From Candidatus Aveggerthella stercoripullorum (lineage in GTDB: Bacteria; Actinomycetota; Coriobacteriia; Coriobacteriales; Eggerthellaceae): 38,865 bases of DNA. The DNA is taken from the NCBI GenBank assembly GCA_018712955.1, contig DVGB01000045.1, positions 1 to 38,865 on the forward strand. The letters are read 5' to 3'. The notes beneath the pieces were generated by a model. It saw only the letters and a program-made list of their open reading frames with translations. It made no database searches and was not told the origin of the DNA. Made by a program: the position numbers and the translations under genes. This document shows, piece after piece, positions 1-8,053 of the stretch; within the stretch, counting starts at the first letter, position 1; each line of letters begins with the position of its first letter.

Positions 1-1074
1 CAGGTAGGAACCCCGTTCCCCTTCCCGGAACGTGCCGCACGCGCGTTCCTGGACGGGTTGGAAAACGTCATAGTCTTTGAGGAGCTCGACCATGTGATCG
101 AAGACGAGCTCACCATGCTGGCAGGCCGTATCCATGCAGACTGCTGCGTGTACGGGCGTCGCGACGGCGTGGCGCGCGACCGGGGAGAGAACACGGTCGA
201 CGACATCCTGCGCCGTCTGAGCTCGGCGTTCGCGGCGTTCGCGGGCGCCGAAGCGAACGTAGCGAGTGCCTTGCCGGAACCCGCCGCTTTCGAAGGTGCG
301 TTGCCAGTGCGCCCACCGGTGTTGTGCGCGGGCTGCCCGCATCGCGGCAGCTTCTACGCAGTGAAGCGCGCACTGGGCGCAAACCCGGCGGTGTTGTGCG
401 GCGATATCGGGTGCTACACGCTCGGTAACGCGCAGCCGCTTGATGCGATTGACACCTGCCTGTGCATGGGCGCGGGCATCACCATGGCGCAAGGCTTTTC
501 CGTCGCCGAGCCGGAAAAGAAATGCGTCGCTTTCGTGGGCGATTCCACGTTTTTCGCAAGCGGCATGACCGGCATTGCGAACGCCGTTTACAACCAGCAT
601 GACGTGACTTTCGTCATCTTGGACAACGCGACTACGGCCATGACGGGCAGCCAGCCGCATCCGGGCACGGGCGTGACGCTCATGGGGCCGCACTCGAAGC
701 CCCTCGACATCGAAGGCGTGCTGCGGGCGCTCGGTGTGGAATGCATCGTGCATGCCAACCCCTTCTGTCTAGATGAGGCTTTGGCGGCCGCGCAGGAGGC
801 TCTCGAGTTCGAAGGGCCGTCCGCGCTCATCTACGAAGGTCCGTGCGTTCAGCTGACAAAGCCTGCTGCTCCAGCGGTCATCGATGCGCAATCCTGCACG
901 GGCTGCAAAAAGTGCATCACGAGCATCGGCTGTCCGGCTATTGGGTTCGACGTGGACGCGCGCGGCCCGAAAGCGAAGCACGGGCAGGCTGTGGTGGATG
1001 CAGCGCTGTGCACCGGATGCGGCTTGTGCACGGCAGTGTGCCCGTTCGGGTGCATCACGGTCGAAGCACGTTGA
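1..1074 (+). CDS. iorA: indolepyruvate:ferredoxin oxidoreductase alpha subunit, C-terminal part (5' end outside window)
   Basis: The reading frame is open from base 1, so the gene begins outside the window. The large subunit of this anaerobic enzyme oxidatively decarboxylates aryl pyruvates (indolepyruvate, phenylpyruvate) to arylacetyl-CoA using thiamine diphosphate, passing electrons to ferredoxin; the reaction is reversible. The visible part has the thiamine-diphosphate-binding region (GDIGCYTLG, later GDSTFFASG and an LDNATTAMTG stretch) and ends in two 4Fe-4S clusters of ferredoxin type (CTGCKKCITSIGCP and CTGCGLCTAVCP), the usual C-terminal arrangement of IorA. iorB follows after 87 bases. 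Family assignment is firm; substrate preference among aryl pyruvates cannot be read from sequence. Confidence 0.93.
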   Translation, partial: QVGTPFPFPERAARAFLDGLENVIVFEELDHVIEDELTMLAGRIHADCCVYGRRDGVARDRGENTVDDILRRLSSAFAAFAGAEANVASALPEPAAFEGALPVRPPVLCAGCPHRGSFYAVKRALGANPAVLCGDIGCYTLGNAQPLDAIDTCLCMGAGITMAQGFSVAEPEKKCVAFVGDSTFFASGMTGIANAVYNQHDVTFVILDNATTAMTGSQPHPGTGVTLMGPHSKPLDIEGVLRALGVECIVHANPFCLDEALAAAQEALEFEGPSALIYEGPCVQLTKPAAPAVIDAQSCTGCKKCITSIGCPAIGFDVDARGPKAKHGQAVVDAALCTGCGLCTAVCPFGCITVEAR

Positions 1075-1085
1075 GATTATTGACG

Positions 1086-1105
1086 CCGCGCGCAGGCGCG
1101 GTTTT
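1086..1105 (+). terminator. weak terminator-like hairpin between iorA and iorB
   Basis: Six G+C pairs (1086-1091 with 1096-1101) close a four-base loop and are followed at once by TTTT (1102-1105). The stem is short for a full terminator. It may partially terminate, or stabilise the iorA 3' end, and so set the iorA:iorB ratio. Confidence 0.3.
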
Positions 1106-1161
1106 CCCCCTGCGCTTGTCCTCAGCGGGCGCGGGCGGGCATACCGAAAGGAGCGTTGCTC

Positions 1162-1743
1162 ATGATCAATATCCTTCTCGCCGGCGTAGGCGGCCAAGGA
1201 ACGGTGCTTGCGGCGAAGGTGCTGGCGCAGGCTGCGCAGGACAAAGGATGGAAGGTGCGCACGGCTGAAACGATCGGCATGGCGCAGCGCGGTGGCAGCG
1301 TCGTAAGCCACGTGCGCATGGGAAATGAGGGGGAAGCGGTGCACGCACCGCTTTTGGCGCAGCAGTCTGCCGACGTGGTCATCGCGTTCGAGCCCGCGGA
1401 AGCGGCGCGCGTGCTTCCCTTCTTGAAACCGGGTGGCCTGGTCGTGACGGCGTCAACGGCCGTTCAGCCGGTCACGGCTTCGCTTTCGAAAAACCCCTAT
1501 CGTGCAGCAGACGTGCTGACCGCGCTGCAAAGCCAGGTCGAATGCCTGGTCATAGTGAATGACGAAGCGCTTGTCGCCGAAGTGGGCAACCGCAAGGCGC
1601 TCAACACCATCCTGCTGGCGAAAGCAGTGCAGGCGGCGGATATGGGAATCTCCCTGGACGACCTGCGTGCGGCCATCAAGGCCTGCGTGAAAGAACGCTT
1701 CGTTCCGCTCAATCTCAAAGCCATCGAGGTGGCGGTGGCGTAG
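1162..1743 (+). CDS. iorB: indolepyruvate:ferredoxin oxidoreductase beta subunit
   Basis: The small (gamma-domain-like) subunit that pairs with IorA. The 193-residue length is normal. The N-terminus begins with the glycine-rich GVGGQGTVLAAKVLAQAA characteristic of the 2-oxoacid:ferredoxin oxidoreductase gamma domain, followed by ETIGMAQRGGSVVSHVRMG, which contributes to cofactor binding in this family. The ATG at 1162 is preferred to the in-frame TTG at 1156 because GAAAGGAG (1146-1153) sits 8 bases before the ATG but only 2 before the TTG. It lies 87 bases after iorA and 17 before the nitroreductase gene, as in one transcription unit. Confidence 0.92.
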   Translation: MINILLAGVGGQGTVLAAKVLAQAAQDKGWKVRTAETIGMAQRGGSVVSHVRMGNEGEAVHAPLLAQQSADVVIAFEPAEAARVLPFLKPGGLVVTASTAVQPVTASLSKNPYRAADVLTALQSQVECLVIVNDEALVAEVGNRKALNTILLAKAVQAADMGISLDDLRAAIKACVKERFVPLNLKAIEVAVA

Positions 1744-1760
1744 TACGAAGGGCAAACGTC

Positions 1761-2588
1761 GTGCGAAAGAGCTTTCGGATGAGCGAACGAGCGATTGTTG
1801 TCACGGTCGATCCGCGCGCGTGCATAGGCTGCGGGCAGTGTGTGGAAGACTGCTTTCCCGGCGTCCTCCGCTTGAACGATAACGGTGTTGCCGAATGCGT
1901 TCGGCCGTGTTTGGAATGCGGGCACTGCGTGGCAGTCTGTCCTTCGAACGCCGTGTCTTTTGACGGGTATGACATGGCGGAAGTGAAGCCGTGTACCGTC
2001 GGCGAATCCTCGCTTGAACCCGATCGCTTGCTTGCTGCTGTGAAATCCCGCCGCAGCATACGTCGCTACCTGGAGCGGCCTCTGCCTGCCGACGTGATTG
2101 CCGATCTCGTGGAAGCGGTCCGCTACACGCCTACGGCAGCAAACCGGCAGGGCACGCGCACTATCGTCGTGCAAGAACGCTTGGCGGAATTTCGCGCGCT
2201 TTTGTGGGAGGAGCTACCAGGTGTGGTAAAGCGCCTGGAAGCCGAGTTTCCAGCGTATGCCGCTACGTTTGCCGGGTTTCTGCGCAGACGCGAAGAGACG
2301 GGCAGCGACTTGCTGCTGTTCGACGCACCGGCGTTCGTGGTGATATCCACGTCGAACATGTGGGATGCAGGCTTGGCAGCAGCAAATCTTGAACTGGTGG
2401 CTTTTGCGCACGGTGCGGGCGTGCTGCATAGTGGGTATCTCAAGCGTATCGTGTCCGATAGCAAGCGGCTGCAGGAATGGCTGGGCGTGGATGAGCGGGG
2501 CGTCGGCTGCGCACTGTTGGCAGGCTATCCTGCCGTGGCGTACGCGCGGACTGCTCCGCGCAGACCGGCAGACGTCGTGATGCGGTAA
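1761..2588 (+). CDS. nitroreductase family protein with N-terminal 2x[4Fe-4S] ferredoxin domain
   Basis: A fusion of a bacterial-type ferredoxin and an FMN nitroreductase domain. Residues about 15-65 carry CIGCGQCVEDCFPG and CLECGHCVAVCPSNAV, two 4Fe-4S sites. From about residue 90 the nitroreductase start RRSIRRYLERPLP is followed by YTPTAANRQG, an FMN-contact region. Such proteins move electrons from ferredoxin-level donors to an FMN-bound substrate; the substrate is unknown. The GTG at 1761 has GAAGGGC 7 bases upstream; an in-frame ATG at 1779 is a possible alternative start. It follows iorB by 17 bases, so it may take or supply electrons for IorAB. That functional link is inference from position. 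Confidence 0.85.
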   Translation: MRKSFRMSERAIVVTVDPRACIGCGQCVEDCFPGVLRLNDNGVAECVRPCLECGHCVAVCPSNAVSFDGYDMAEVKPCTVGESSLEPDRLLAAVKSRRSIRRYLERPLPADVIADLVEAVRYTPTAANRQGTRTIVVQERLAEFRALLWEELPGVVKRLEAEFPAYAATFAGFLRRREETGSDLLLFDAPAFVVISTSNMWDAGLAAANLELVAFAHGAGVLHSGYLKRIVSDSKRLQEWLGVDERGVGCALLAGYPAVAYARTAPRRPADVVMR

Positions 2589-2752
2589 AGTCGCTGCTCA
2601 GCGAGGCGCGGTCGGTCGTTGCGCTCGTTCCGCCATGCTTGCCTGCAACCATGGGCGCATTGCAGCGAATTTGTTGCCGTCGACAGGTTGTCGGCTTGCG
2701 CGTCGTGCCGCACGCCATTTGCCCGATTTTTACGTTGCGCGCCGACTTATTC

Positions 2753-2761
2753 TGCTATGAT
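2753..2761 (+). promoter_or_regulatory. extended -10 promoter for the T-box transcript
   Basis: TGC directly before TATGAT (2756-2761) is an extended -10 element. A TTGCGC 15 bases upstream is a poor -35. Transcription would start near 2768, just before the first conserved T-box leader bases. Assigned by position and resemblance only. Confidence 0.5.
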
Positions 2762-2767
2762 GCGCCC

Positions 2768-3077
2768 ATAACCGTTGACGAGGAAGTAACGGTGGAAGCG
2801 CCCTCCCAGAGAGCCGGGGATGCTGGGATCCCGGTAGAAAGCGGTCCATCAAATGGCCCTCCGAGGGCTCGTGCAAATCGTCGGCATCTGCACCGTGAGG
2901 ATGCAGGTGATAGACGTAGTAGCATGAGACGGGTGCTCCCGTTACAGAGCAGAGGCGTGACCGGTTCGTCCGGCGCGGTTCGTGAGTGGGCGTCGCAAGG
3001 CGTCAAGCAGTGGTGGCACCGCAGGAGTTTTCGCTCTTGTCCCTGCAGAAGGATGTAGGAGACAAGGGCTTTTTTTA
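2768..3077 (+). promoter_or_regulatory. T-box riboswitch leader, tryptophan specifier (UGG)
   Basis: A T-box senses uncharged tRNA and allows read-through when the cognate amino acid is scarce. Landmarks in order: GAGGAAGTAA near 2780 (Stem I base); AGAGAGC at about 2809 and CCCGGTAGAAAGC ending near 2842 (Stem I apical region); specifier region with TGG at 2854-2856 followed by CCCTCCGAG, the place where T-boxes carry the codon; and the T-box sequence GGTGGCACCGC at 3012-3022. The antiterminator bulge TGGC (3014-3017) is complementary to a GCCA tRNA 3' end, as expected for tRNA-Trp with a G discriminator. The specifier, bulge and downstream trpB2 agree. The base after the specifier is C, where a purine is more usual. 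Confidence 0.93.
3033..3077 (+). terminator. intrinsic terminator of the Trp T-box
   Basis: Bases 3033-3041 pair with 3061-3069 (nine pairs, one wobble), with a further helix inside (about 3042-3047 with 3054-3059), followed by eight T residues at 3070-3077. It lies just after the T-box sequence, so it is the alternative to the antiterminator. Confidence 0.9.
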
Positions 3078-3110
3078 TTGCCTTCGTCTCCCTCGCGAAA
3101 GGAGATGAAG

Positions 3111-4499
3111 ATGACCATGCGACCGAGCACCGAGTACAAGACGTATCTGTCCGAAGAAGAGCTGCCGACGCACTACTACAACCTGCGCGCTGACATGCAG
3201 ACCGACCATGCGCCGATGCTCAACCCTGCCACGTTCGAGCCTGTGACGGTGGACGACCTTTCGCCCGTGTTCGCGACCGAGCTGGCGCGGCAGGAGCTCA
3301 ACATCACCGACCGTTATATCCCTATTCCCGAACCAGTGCGCGAATTCTACCGAATGTACCGTCCTTCCCCGCTCGTGCACGCGAAGTTCTTCGAAGAGGC
3401 TCTCGGTACGCCCGCGAAGATTTTCTACAAGTTCGAAGGCAACAACACGTCCGGTTCCCATAAGCTCAACTCCGCCATCGCGCAGGCCTACTACGCGAAA
3501 CAGCAGGGTCTGAAATGCCTTACCACCGAAACGGGCGCAGGCCAATGGGGCACCGCGCTGGCTATGGCCTGCGGGTTCTTCGGTCTTGACCTGCATGTTT
3601 TCATGGTGAAGTGTTCGGCTCAGCAGAAGCCTCACCGCAAAGCGATCATGGAGACCTACCGCGCGCGCGTGACCGAATCGCCGTCCGAAGAGACCGCCGT
3701 GGGGCGCGCGATCCTGGCGAAAGACCCTGGCAATACTGGTTCGTTGGGCACGGCCATCTCTGAAGCGGTCGAGGAGGCGACGTCCACCGAAGGCTGTCGT
3801 TATGCGCTGGGAAGCGTGCTGAACCAGGTGATGATCCATCAGTCCATCATCGGCCTGGAAACGAAGACGGCGCTCGAGAAGCTGGGCATCGAGCCGGACA
3901 TCCTCATCGGATGCGCAGGCGGCGGGTCGAATTTGGGCGGCCTTATCGCGCCGTTCATGGCAGACCGTCTGGCAGGGCGCCGTGCGCCGCACTTTATCGC
4001 GGTCGAACCGGCGAGCTGCCCCACGCTGACGCGCGGTCGCTTCGCTTACGACTACTGCGACGTGGGCAAGGTCACGCCGCTGGCCAAGATGTACACGCTG
4101 GGTTCCGGGTTCATCCCTTCGCCCAACCATTCTGGCGGCCTGCGCTACCACGGCATGAGTCCCATCCTGTCCCAGCTCTATCATGACGGCTTCCTGGACG
4201 AGGCGCGAGCAGTGGAACAGACGCGCGTGTTCGAAGCTGCCACGCTCTTCGCGCGCGTTGAAGGCACGCTGCCGGCGCCCGAATCGGCGCACGCTATCCG
4301 CGTTGCCATGGACGAAGCGCTCAAATGCAAGGAGACCGGCGAAGAGAAGGTCATCGTGTTCGGCCTGACCGGCACGGGGTATTTCGACCTTGCCGCCTAC
4401 ACCGCGTTCCGCAACGGAACGATGACGGACTATATCCCCACCGACGAGGATTTGGCCGTGGGCTTTGCGAACATCCCGCATCTGGAGGGTATCCAGTAA
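3111..4499 (+). CDS. trpB: tryptophan synthase beta chain, TrpB2 type
   Basis: PLP enzyme joining indole and serine to make tryptophan. At 462 residues it is longer than classical TrpB (about 400) and fits the TrpB2 group, which often acts without TrpA as an indole-salvage enzyme. Visible: EGNNTSGSHKLNSA with Lys118 as the PLP Schiff-base lysine; TETGAGQWG with the catalytic glutamate region; GCAGGGSNLGG (GGGSN at 270-274) gripping the PLP phosphate. The ATG at 3111 is chosen because GAAAGGAG (3097-3104) lies 6 bases before it; in-frame ATGs at 3105 and 3117 are worse placed. No trpA is next to it. The Trp T-box directly upstream makes it a tryptophan-starvation gene. Confidence 0.93.
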   Translation: MTMRPSTEYKTYLSEEELPTHYYNLRADMQTDHAPMLNPATFEPVTVDDLSPVFATELARQELNITDRYIPIPEPVREFYRMYRPSPLVHAKFFEEALGTPAKIFYKFEGNNTSGSHKLNSAIAQAYYAKQQGLKCLTTETGAGQWGTALAMACGFFGLDLHVFMVKCSAQQKPHRKAIMETYRARVTESPSEETAVGRAILAKDPGNTGSLGTAISEAVEEATSTEGCRYALGSVLNQVMIHQSIIGLETKTALEKLGIEPDILIGCAGGGSNLGGLIAPFMADRLAGRRAPHFIAVEPASCPTLTRGRFAYDYCDVGKVTPLAKMYTLGSGFIPSPNHSGGLRYHGMSPILSQLYHDGFLDEARAVEQTRVFEAATLFARVEGTLPAPESAHAIRVAMDEALKCKETGEEKVIVFGLTGTGYFDLAAYTAFRNGTMTDYIPTDEDLAVGFANIPHLEGIQ

Positions 4500-4565
4500 G
4501 ATTAACGGTTAAGCGATCAGGGCATGCCGCATGCCCGTCGTGCGAAAGAGAGAAAAGAGAAGACC

Positions 4566-5807
4566 ATGCAACTCACCGACGAACAGTTTGACCTCTTGAA
4601 GACTCAGTTCAAGACGCTGAAGGAACGCTCGCCTTTCTATGCGAAGAAGTTCGAGGGTATCGACCTTTCCGACGTGCAGACGCAGGCGGATTTCGAGAAG
4701 CTTCCATTTTCGGAGAAGGCCGACCTGCGCGCGGCGTATCCGCTCGGCCTGCAGGCCGTGCCGGACGAAGAAGTCGTGCGCATCCACAGCTCTTCGGGCA
4801 CGACGGGCACGCCGGTCATTATTCCGTACACCCAGCAGGACGTGACCGACTGGGCTATCCAGTTCGCGCGCTGCTACGAGACGGCGGGCATCACGAACAC
4901 CGACCGCATCCAGATTACGCCGGGCTACGGTCTGTGGACGGCAGGCATCGGCTTCCAGCTTGGTGCCGAGCGTTTGGGCGCCATGGCCATCCCGATGGGT
5001 CCGGGCAACACGGACAAGCAACTCCAGATGATGCAGGATTTGAAGTCCACGGTTCTGGGCGCCACGAGTTCGTACGCGCTCCTGCTGGCGGAGGAAATTA
5101 ACGAACGCGGTCTGCGCGACAAGATTTACCTGCGCAAAGGCGTCATCGGCTCCGAGCGTTGGGGCGACAAGATGCGCAAGCGCATCTCCAACGAGCTTGG
5201 GGTGGAGATTTTCGACATCTACGGTCTCACGGAGGTTTACGGCCCGGGCATCGGCATCTCCTGCCACGAGCACAACGGCATGCACGTATGGAGCGACTAT
5301 GTCTACATCGAGATCGTCGATCCGAAGACCGGCGAAGTGCTGCCCGACGGCGAAGTGGGCGAGCTCGTGCTCACGACGCTGCGCAAGGAAGGCGCGCCGC
5401 TTATCCGCTACCGCACGCACGACCTTACGCGCATCATTCCCGGTGCGTGCGCATGCCCGCACGGCGACAAGCATCCGCGCATCGACATTCTGGTCGGCCG
5501 CACGGACGACATGTTCAAGGTCAAAGGCTGCAACATGTTCCCTGCGCAGGTGGAAGAGGTCATTGCCATCACGGACGGCGCCAGCTCCGAATACCAGGTC
5601 ATGATCGAGAACATTTCCGGCCGCGACGTGCTGACCGTGCTGTTCGAAACGCCGCTTGAGGGCGAGGAGAAGGAGCGCTGCGAGCAGGAGCTGTCCATGA
5701 TCTTCAAGGCGAAGATCGGGTGCACGCCGGATGCGGTGGGCGTTCCGATGGGCGAGCTGCCGCGTTCGGAAAAGAAGACGAAGCGTATCTTCGACAGCCG
5801 TTACTAA
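4566..5807 (+). CDS. paaK: phenylacetate-CoA ligase family protein (aryl-acid CoA ligase)
   Basis: An ATP-dependent, AMP-forming adenylate enzyme activating an aryl acid such as phenylacetate or indoleacetate to its CoA thioester. It has 413 residues, close to the usual 430. The nucleotide loop SSSGTTGTP is at 75-83, DIYGLTEVYGPGIG is the adenylate-binding A5-like motif, YRTHDLT and GRTDDMFKVKGCNMFP are the hinge region, and a PaaK-type C-terminal domain follows. The ATG at 4566 matches the family N-terminus. It begins 66 bases after trpB with no terminator between, so it should be under the same Trp T-box. That control suggests its substrate belongs to tryptophan metabolism (indoleacetate); this is inference. 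Confidence 0.88.
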   Translation: MQLTDEQFDLLKTQFKTLKERSPFYAKKFEGIDLSDVQTQADFEKLPFSEKADLRAAYPLGLQAVPDEEVVRIHSSSGTTGTPVIIPYTQQDVTDWAIQFARCYETAGITNTDRIQITPGYGLWTAGIGFQLGAERLGAMAIPMGPGNTDKQLQMMQDLKSTVLGATSSYALLLAEEINERGLRDKIYLRKGVIGSERWGDKMRKRISNELGVEIFDIYGLTEVYGPGIGISCHEHNGMHVWSDYVYIEIVDPKTGEVLPDGEVGELVLTTLRKEGAPLIRYRTHDLTRIIPGACACPHGDKHPRIDILVGRTDDMFKVKGCNMFPAQVEEVIAITDGASSEYQVMIENISGRDVLTVLFETPLEGEEKERCEQELSMIFKAKIGCTPDAVGVPMGELPRSEKKTKRIFDSRY

Positions 5808-5821
5808 GGCAGACGTGCCAA

Positions 5822-5859
5822 AAAGGCCTCCGTCGGCCTTATGGTCGACGGAGGCCTTT
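5822..5859 (+). terminator. terminator after paaK
   Basis: A perfect 14-base inverted repeat (5822-5835 with 5846-5859) starting AAAGGCC and ending GGCCTTT lies 14 bases after the paaK stop. Its T tract is only three bases but the stem is very stable. Confidence 0.7.
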
Positions 5860-6023
5860 GATGCTGTGGTCGGGTTCGGCATGCATCGGGTGCCGTGTAT
5901 CCTCATGGTGCACTGAAGCGTGCTTTGAGCTCTCGTGCCAGCTGCGTTTGCTGGGCGCGACCATGTCGGCCGCATGCGCGCGATAAGGGTAAAACGACCT
6001 CACCAACAAACAAGGAGGAAGCG

Positions 6024-6299
6024 TTGGGACTGTTCGACGGAGGAAAGTCACAGGAAGAAAAGGATCTCGAGAAGGTTGCGCGCGCACTGGAGACCATGCG
6101 CGTGAAGGAGCCGGACGGGTATGTCCATGCAGGATGCTTCAAGGTCAGCCTGATGTGGGGCATCGACACGACGAGTATGGTAATCGACGGAGTGCTCGAA
6201 TTCCTTCAGCGCAACGGCCGCGAGATTGTGGACGTGAAGCAAGGCCTTGCGAGCGGCGCCGACGCGAGCAACGCGCTGTATACCGTGCTCTATCGCTAG
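6024..6299 (+). CDS. small conserved-looking protein of unknown function (91 aa)
   Basis: I do not recognise the family. It is a soluble 91-residue protein beginning LGLFDGGKSQEEKDLEKVA, with no membrane segment or metal motif. The first half is a charged helix; the rest could form a small alpha/beta fold. The start is TTG at 6024, set by AGGAGG (6013-6018) five bases upstream; no in-frame ATG gives a better placed start. The strong ribosome site and codon use like neighbouring genes support a real gene. It has its own space between the paaK terminator and the nhaA leader. Confidence 0.6.
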   Translation: MGLFDGGKSQEEKDLEKVARALETMRVKEPDGYVHAGCFKVSLMWGIDTTSMVIDGVLEFLQRNGREIVDVKQGLASGADASNALYTVLYR

Positions 6300-6407
6300 C
6301 ATAATTGCAAGAGAATTAGTGGTAATTAACCGGTCGCCCGCAATGCGAGCGTGCGACTGTTCTCTGCTGCGGTAGTATGTCACCGCAAGAGAAACCGAAG
6401 TATTGTG

Positions 6408-6442
6408 AGCGCGCCTTTGGCACACTTTGCCAAAGGCGCGCT
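6408..6442 (+). promoter_or_regulatory. 15-bp perfect hairpin directly before the nhaA ribosome site
   Basis: Bases 6408-6422 and 6428-6442 are exact inverted repeats with a five-base loop. No T tract follows, and the stem ends 3 bases before the TAAGGAGA ribosome site of nhaA. It could end the upstream transcript or control access to the nhaA start. Confidence 0.55.
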
Positions 6443-6458
6443 TGTTAAGGAGACGCCC

Positions 6459-7850
6459 ATGCCCGGACGCCACCACATTACCGAAGCCATCCTTGAGCCC
6501 GAAGCGCGAAAGCAGCATCGCCGCAAGCGCAAATTCCTAGAGTTCACGCATTCGTCGACCCGTGCTACCATGCTCATGGTGGCTGCTGCGCTCGTAGCGT
6601 TCGCTATCGAGAACACCCCGGCTTTGCCTTACTTCAACGCGCTGTGGCATGACGTTCATCTTGGGTTCACCATCGGATCGTTCAGTCCGGAAATAAGCCT
6701 GGGCCATTTCATCAACGATTTTCTCATGGCGTTGTTTTTCCTGATGGTGGGCTTGGAAATCAAGTACGAAATGACTGCGGGAGAGCTTACCGAGCCGCGC
6801 AAGGCCCTTCTTCCCATCGTTGCAGCCGTAGGCGGCGCCATCATGCCTGCGCTGGTGTACCTTGCCATCAACGCGGGCGGTGATTTCCAGAACGGATGGG
6901 GCGTTCCCATATCGAACGACATCGCGTTCTGCCTTGGCTTGCTTGCGCTGTTGGGAAAGCGCGTGCCGCTCGGGCTGCGCGCGTTTCTTTCGACGCTTGC
7001 CATTGCGGACGACCTGATAGCCATTCTGGTCATTGCCGTGTTCTATACCAGCTCGCTGGACCTGGCATGGCTTGTCGGGGCGTTCGTCCTGTTCGCGGTG
7101 CTTATGGTGTTGAACCGTAAGCATGTCTACGACCTGGCGCCTTACCTCGCTATCGGGCTTGCCATGTGGGTGTGCGTTTTGTTCTCGGGCGTGCATGCCA
7201 CGCTTGCGGGCGTGCTGTTGGCGTTGACCATACCGGCTCGCTCCGAAGTGCGCTTGGGCCGTGTGGGAGAGTGGCTTGCTGAAAAAAGCTCCAAGGTTGA
7301 AGAACGTTACGATCCGGGCGAACCCGACATCGCACAGAAGGAATACCTGCGCGAAGTCGACAAAGTGCGCCGCGTTTCCCGCATGACCATTCCGCCGGTC
7401 ACGCGTCTGGACAACATGCTGTACGTGCCGGTCTATTTCGTGATTTTACCGTTGTTCGCGTTTTCGAACGCGGCAGTGGTAATCGTGGGGTCTGACCCGA
7501 TTTCCGTCGTGACGAACCCGGTTGCCCTGGGCGTGTTTTTCGGATTGCTCGTCGGCAAGCCGCTCGGTATTTTTCTTGCAACGGTCATCACGGTGAAAAC
7601 CGGGCTGAGCGATCTGCCGGAGGGCGTGCGCTGGGGCCATATCGTGGGCGTGTCTATTTTGGGCGGCGTGGGCTTTACGATGGCTATCTTTGTGACGAAC
7701 TTGGCGTTTACTGACCTGGCGACCGTCGCTGTGGCGAAAGCTGCCATTCTGGCGGCCTCCATTGTTGCGGGCATCGTGGGATTCTTGTTCTTGCGACAGG
7801 AAGCGTTGCGCGCGGACATCGAGGAAGAACGAGAGTCCCCGGAGGGCTGA
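6459..7850 (+). CDS. nhaA: Na+/H+ antiporter NhaA
   Basis: Inner-membrane antiporter exchanging H+ for Na+ in pH and sodium homeostasis. The 463 residues include the NhaA core: NDFLMALFFLMVGLEIKYEM, GVPISNDIAFCLGLLALLGKRVP (discontinuous helix with the conserved Asp) and STLAIADDLIAI, whose Asp pair is the ion-binding site of the family. About 11-12 hydrophobic segments are visible. A cytoplasmic loop of about 50 charged residues in the middle and a charged N-terminal tail make it longer than the E. coli protein. ATG 6459 has TAAGGAGA (6446-6453) 5 bases upstream. Confidence 0.93.
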   Translation: MPGRHHITEAILEPEARKQHRRKRKFLEFTHSSTRATMLMVAAALVAFAIENTPALPYFNALWHDVHLGFTIGSFSPEISLGHFINDFLMALFFLMVGLEIKYEMTAGELTEPRKALLPIVAAVGGAIMPALVYLAINAGGDFQNGWGVPISNDIAFCLGLLALLGKRVPLGLRAFLSTLAIADDLIAILVIAVFYTSSLDLAWLVGAFVLFAVLMVLNRKHVYDLAPYLAIGLAMWVCVLFSGVHATLAGVLLALTIPARSEVRLGRVGEWLAEKSSKVEERYDPGEPDIAQKEYLREVDKVRRVSRMTIPPVTRLDNMLYVPVYFVILPLFAFSNAAVVIVGSDPISVVTNPVALGVFFGLLVGKPLGIFLATVITVKTGLSDLPEGVRWGHIVGVSILGGVGFTMAIFVTNLAFTDLATVAVAKAAILAASIVAGIVGFLFLRQEALRADIEEERESPEG

Positions 7851-8007
7851 GAAAGCGCAGAGGGTCGAGCAGCGCGATAAGGTATCAAGGAGCCGATTAT
7901 GCGGCGTGCAGGGTTGAACAGGCTGAAGGGACAGAAGGGCCTTGCACGCCGAACGCGGCAGATGGCAAAGCGTACGGCGCGTGCTGCAAAGGGATTATCC
8001 CCGCAAA

Positions 8008-8023
8008 CGTTCCACGTGAAACA
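8008..8023. other. parS-like ParB-binding site
   Basis: The 16 bases match the ParB site consensus TGTTNCACGTGAAACA at every position except the first (C instead of T), including the CACGTG centre. It lies in the noncoding stretch after nhaA. ParB (Spo0J) nucleates on such sites near the chromosome origin. No parAB or dnaA is in the window, so the role is inferred from the motif alone. Confidence 0.6.
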
Positions 8024-8053
8024 TAGATTTTACGGCGGGGGTACGCTTCGGTG

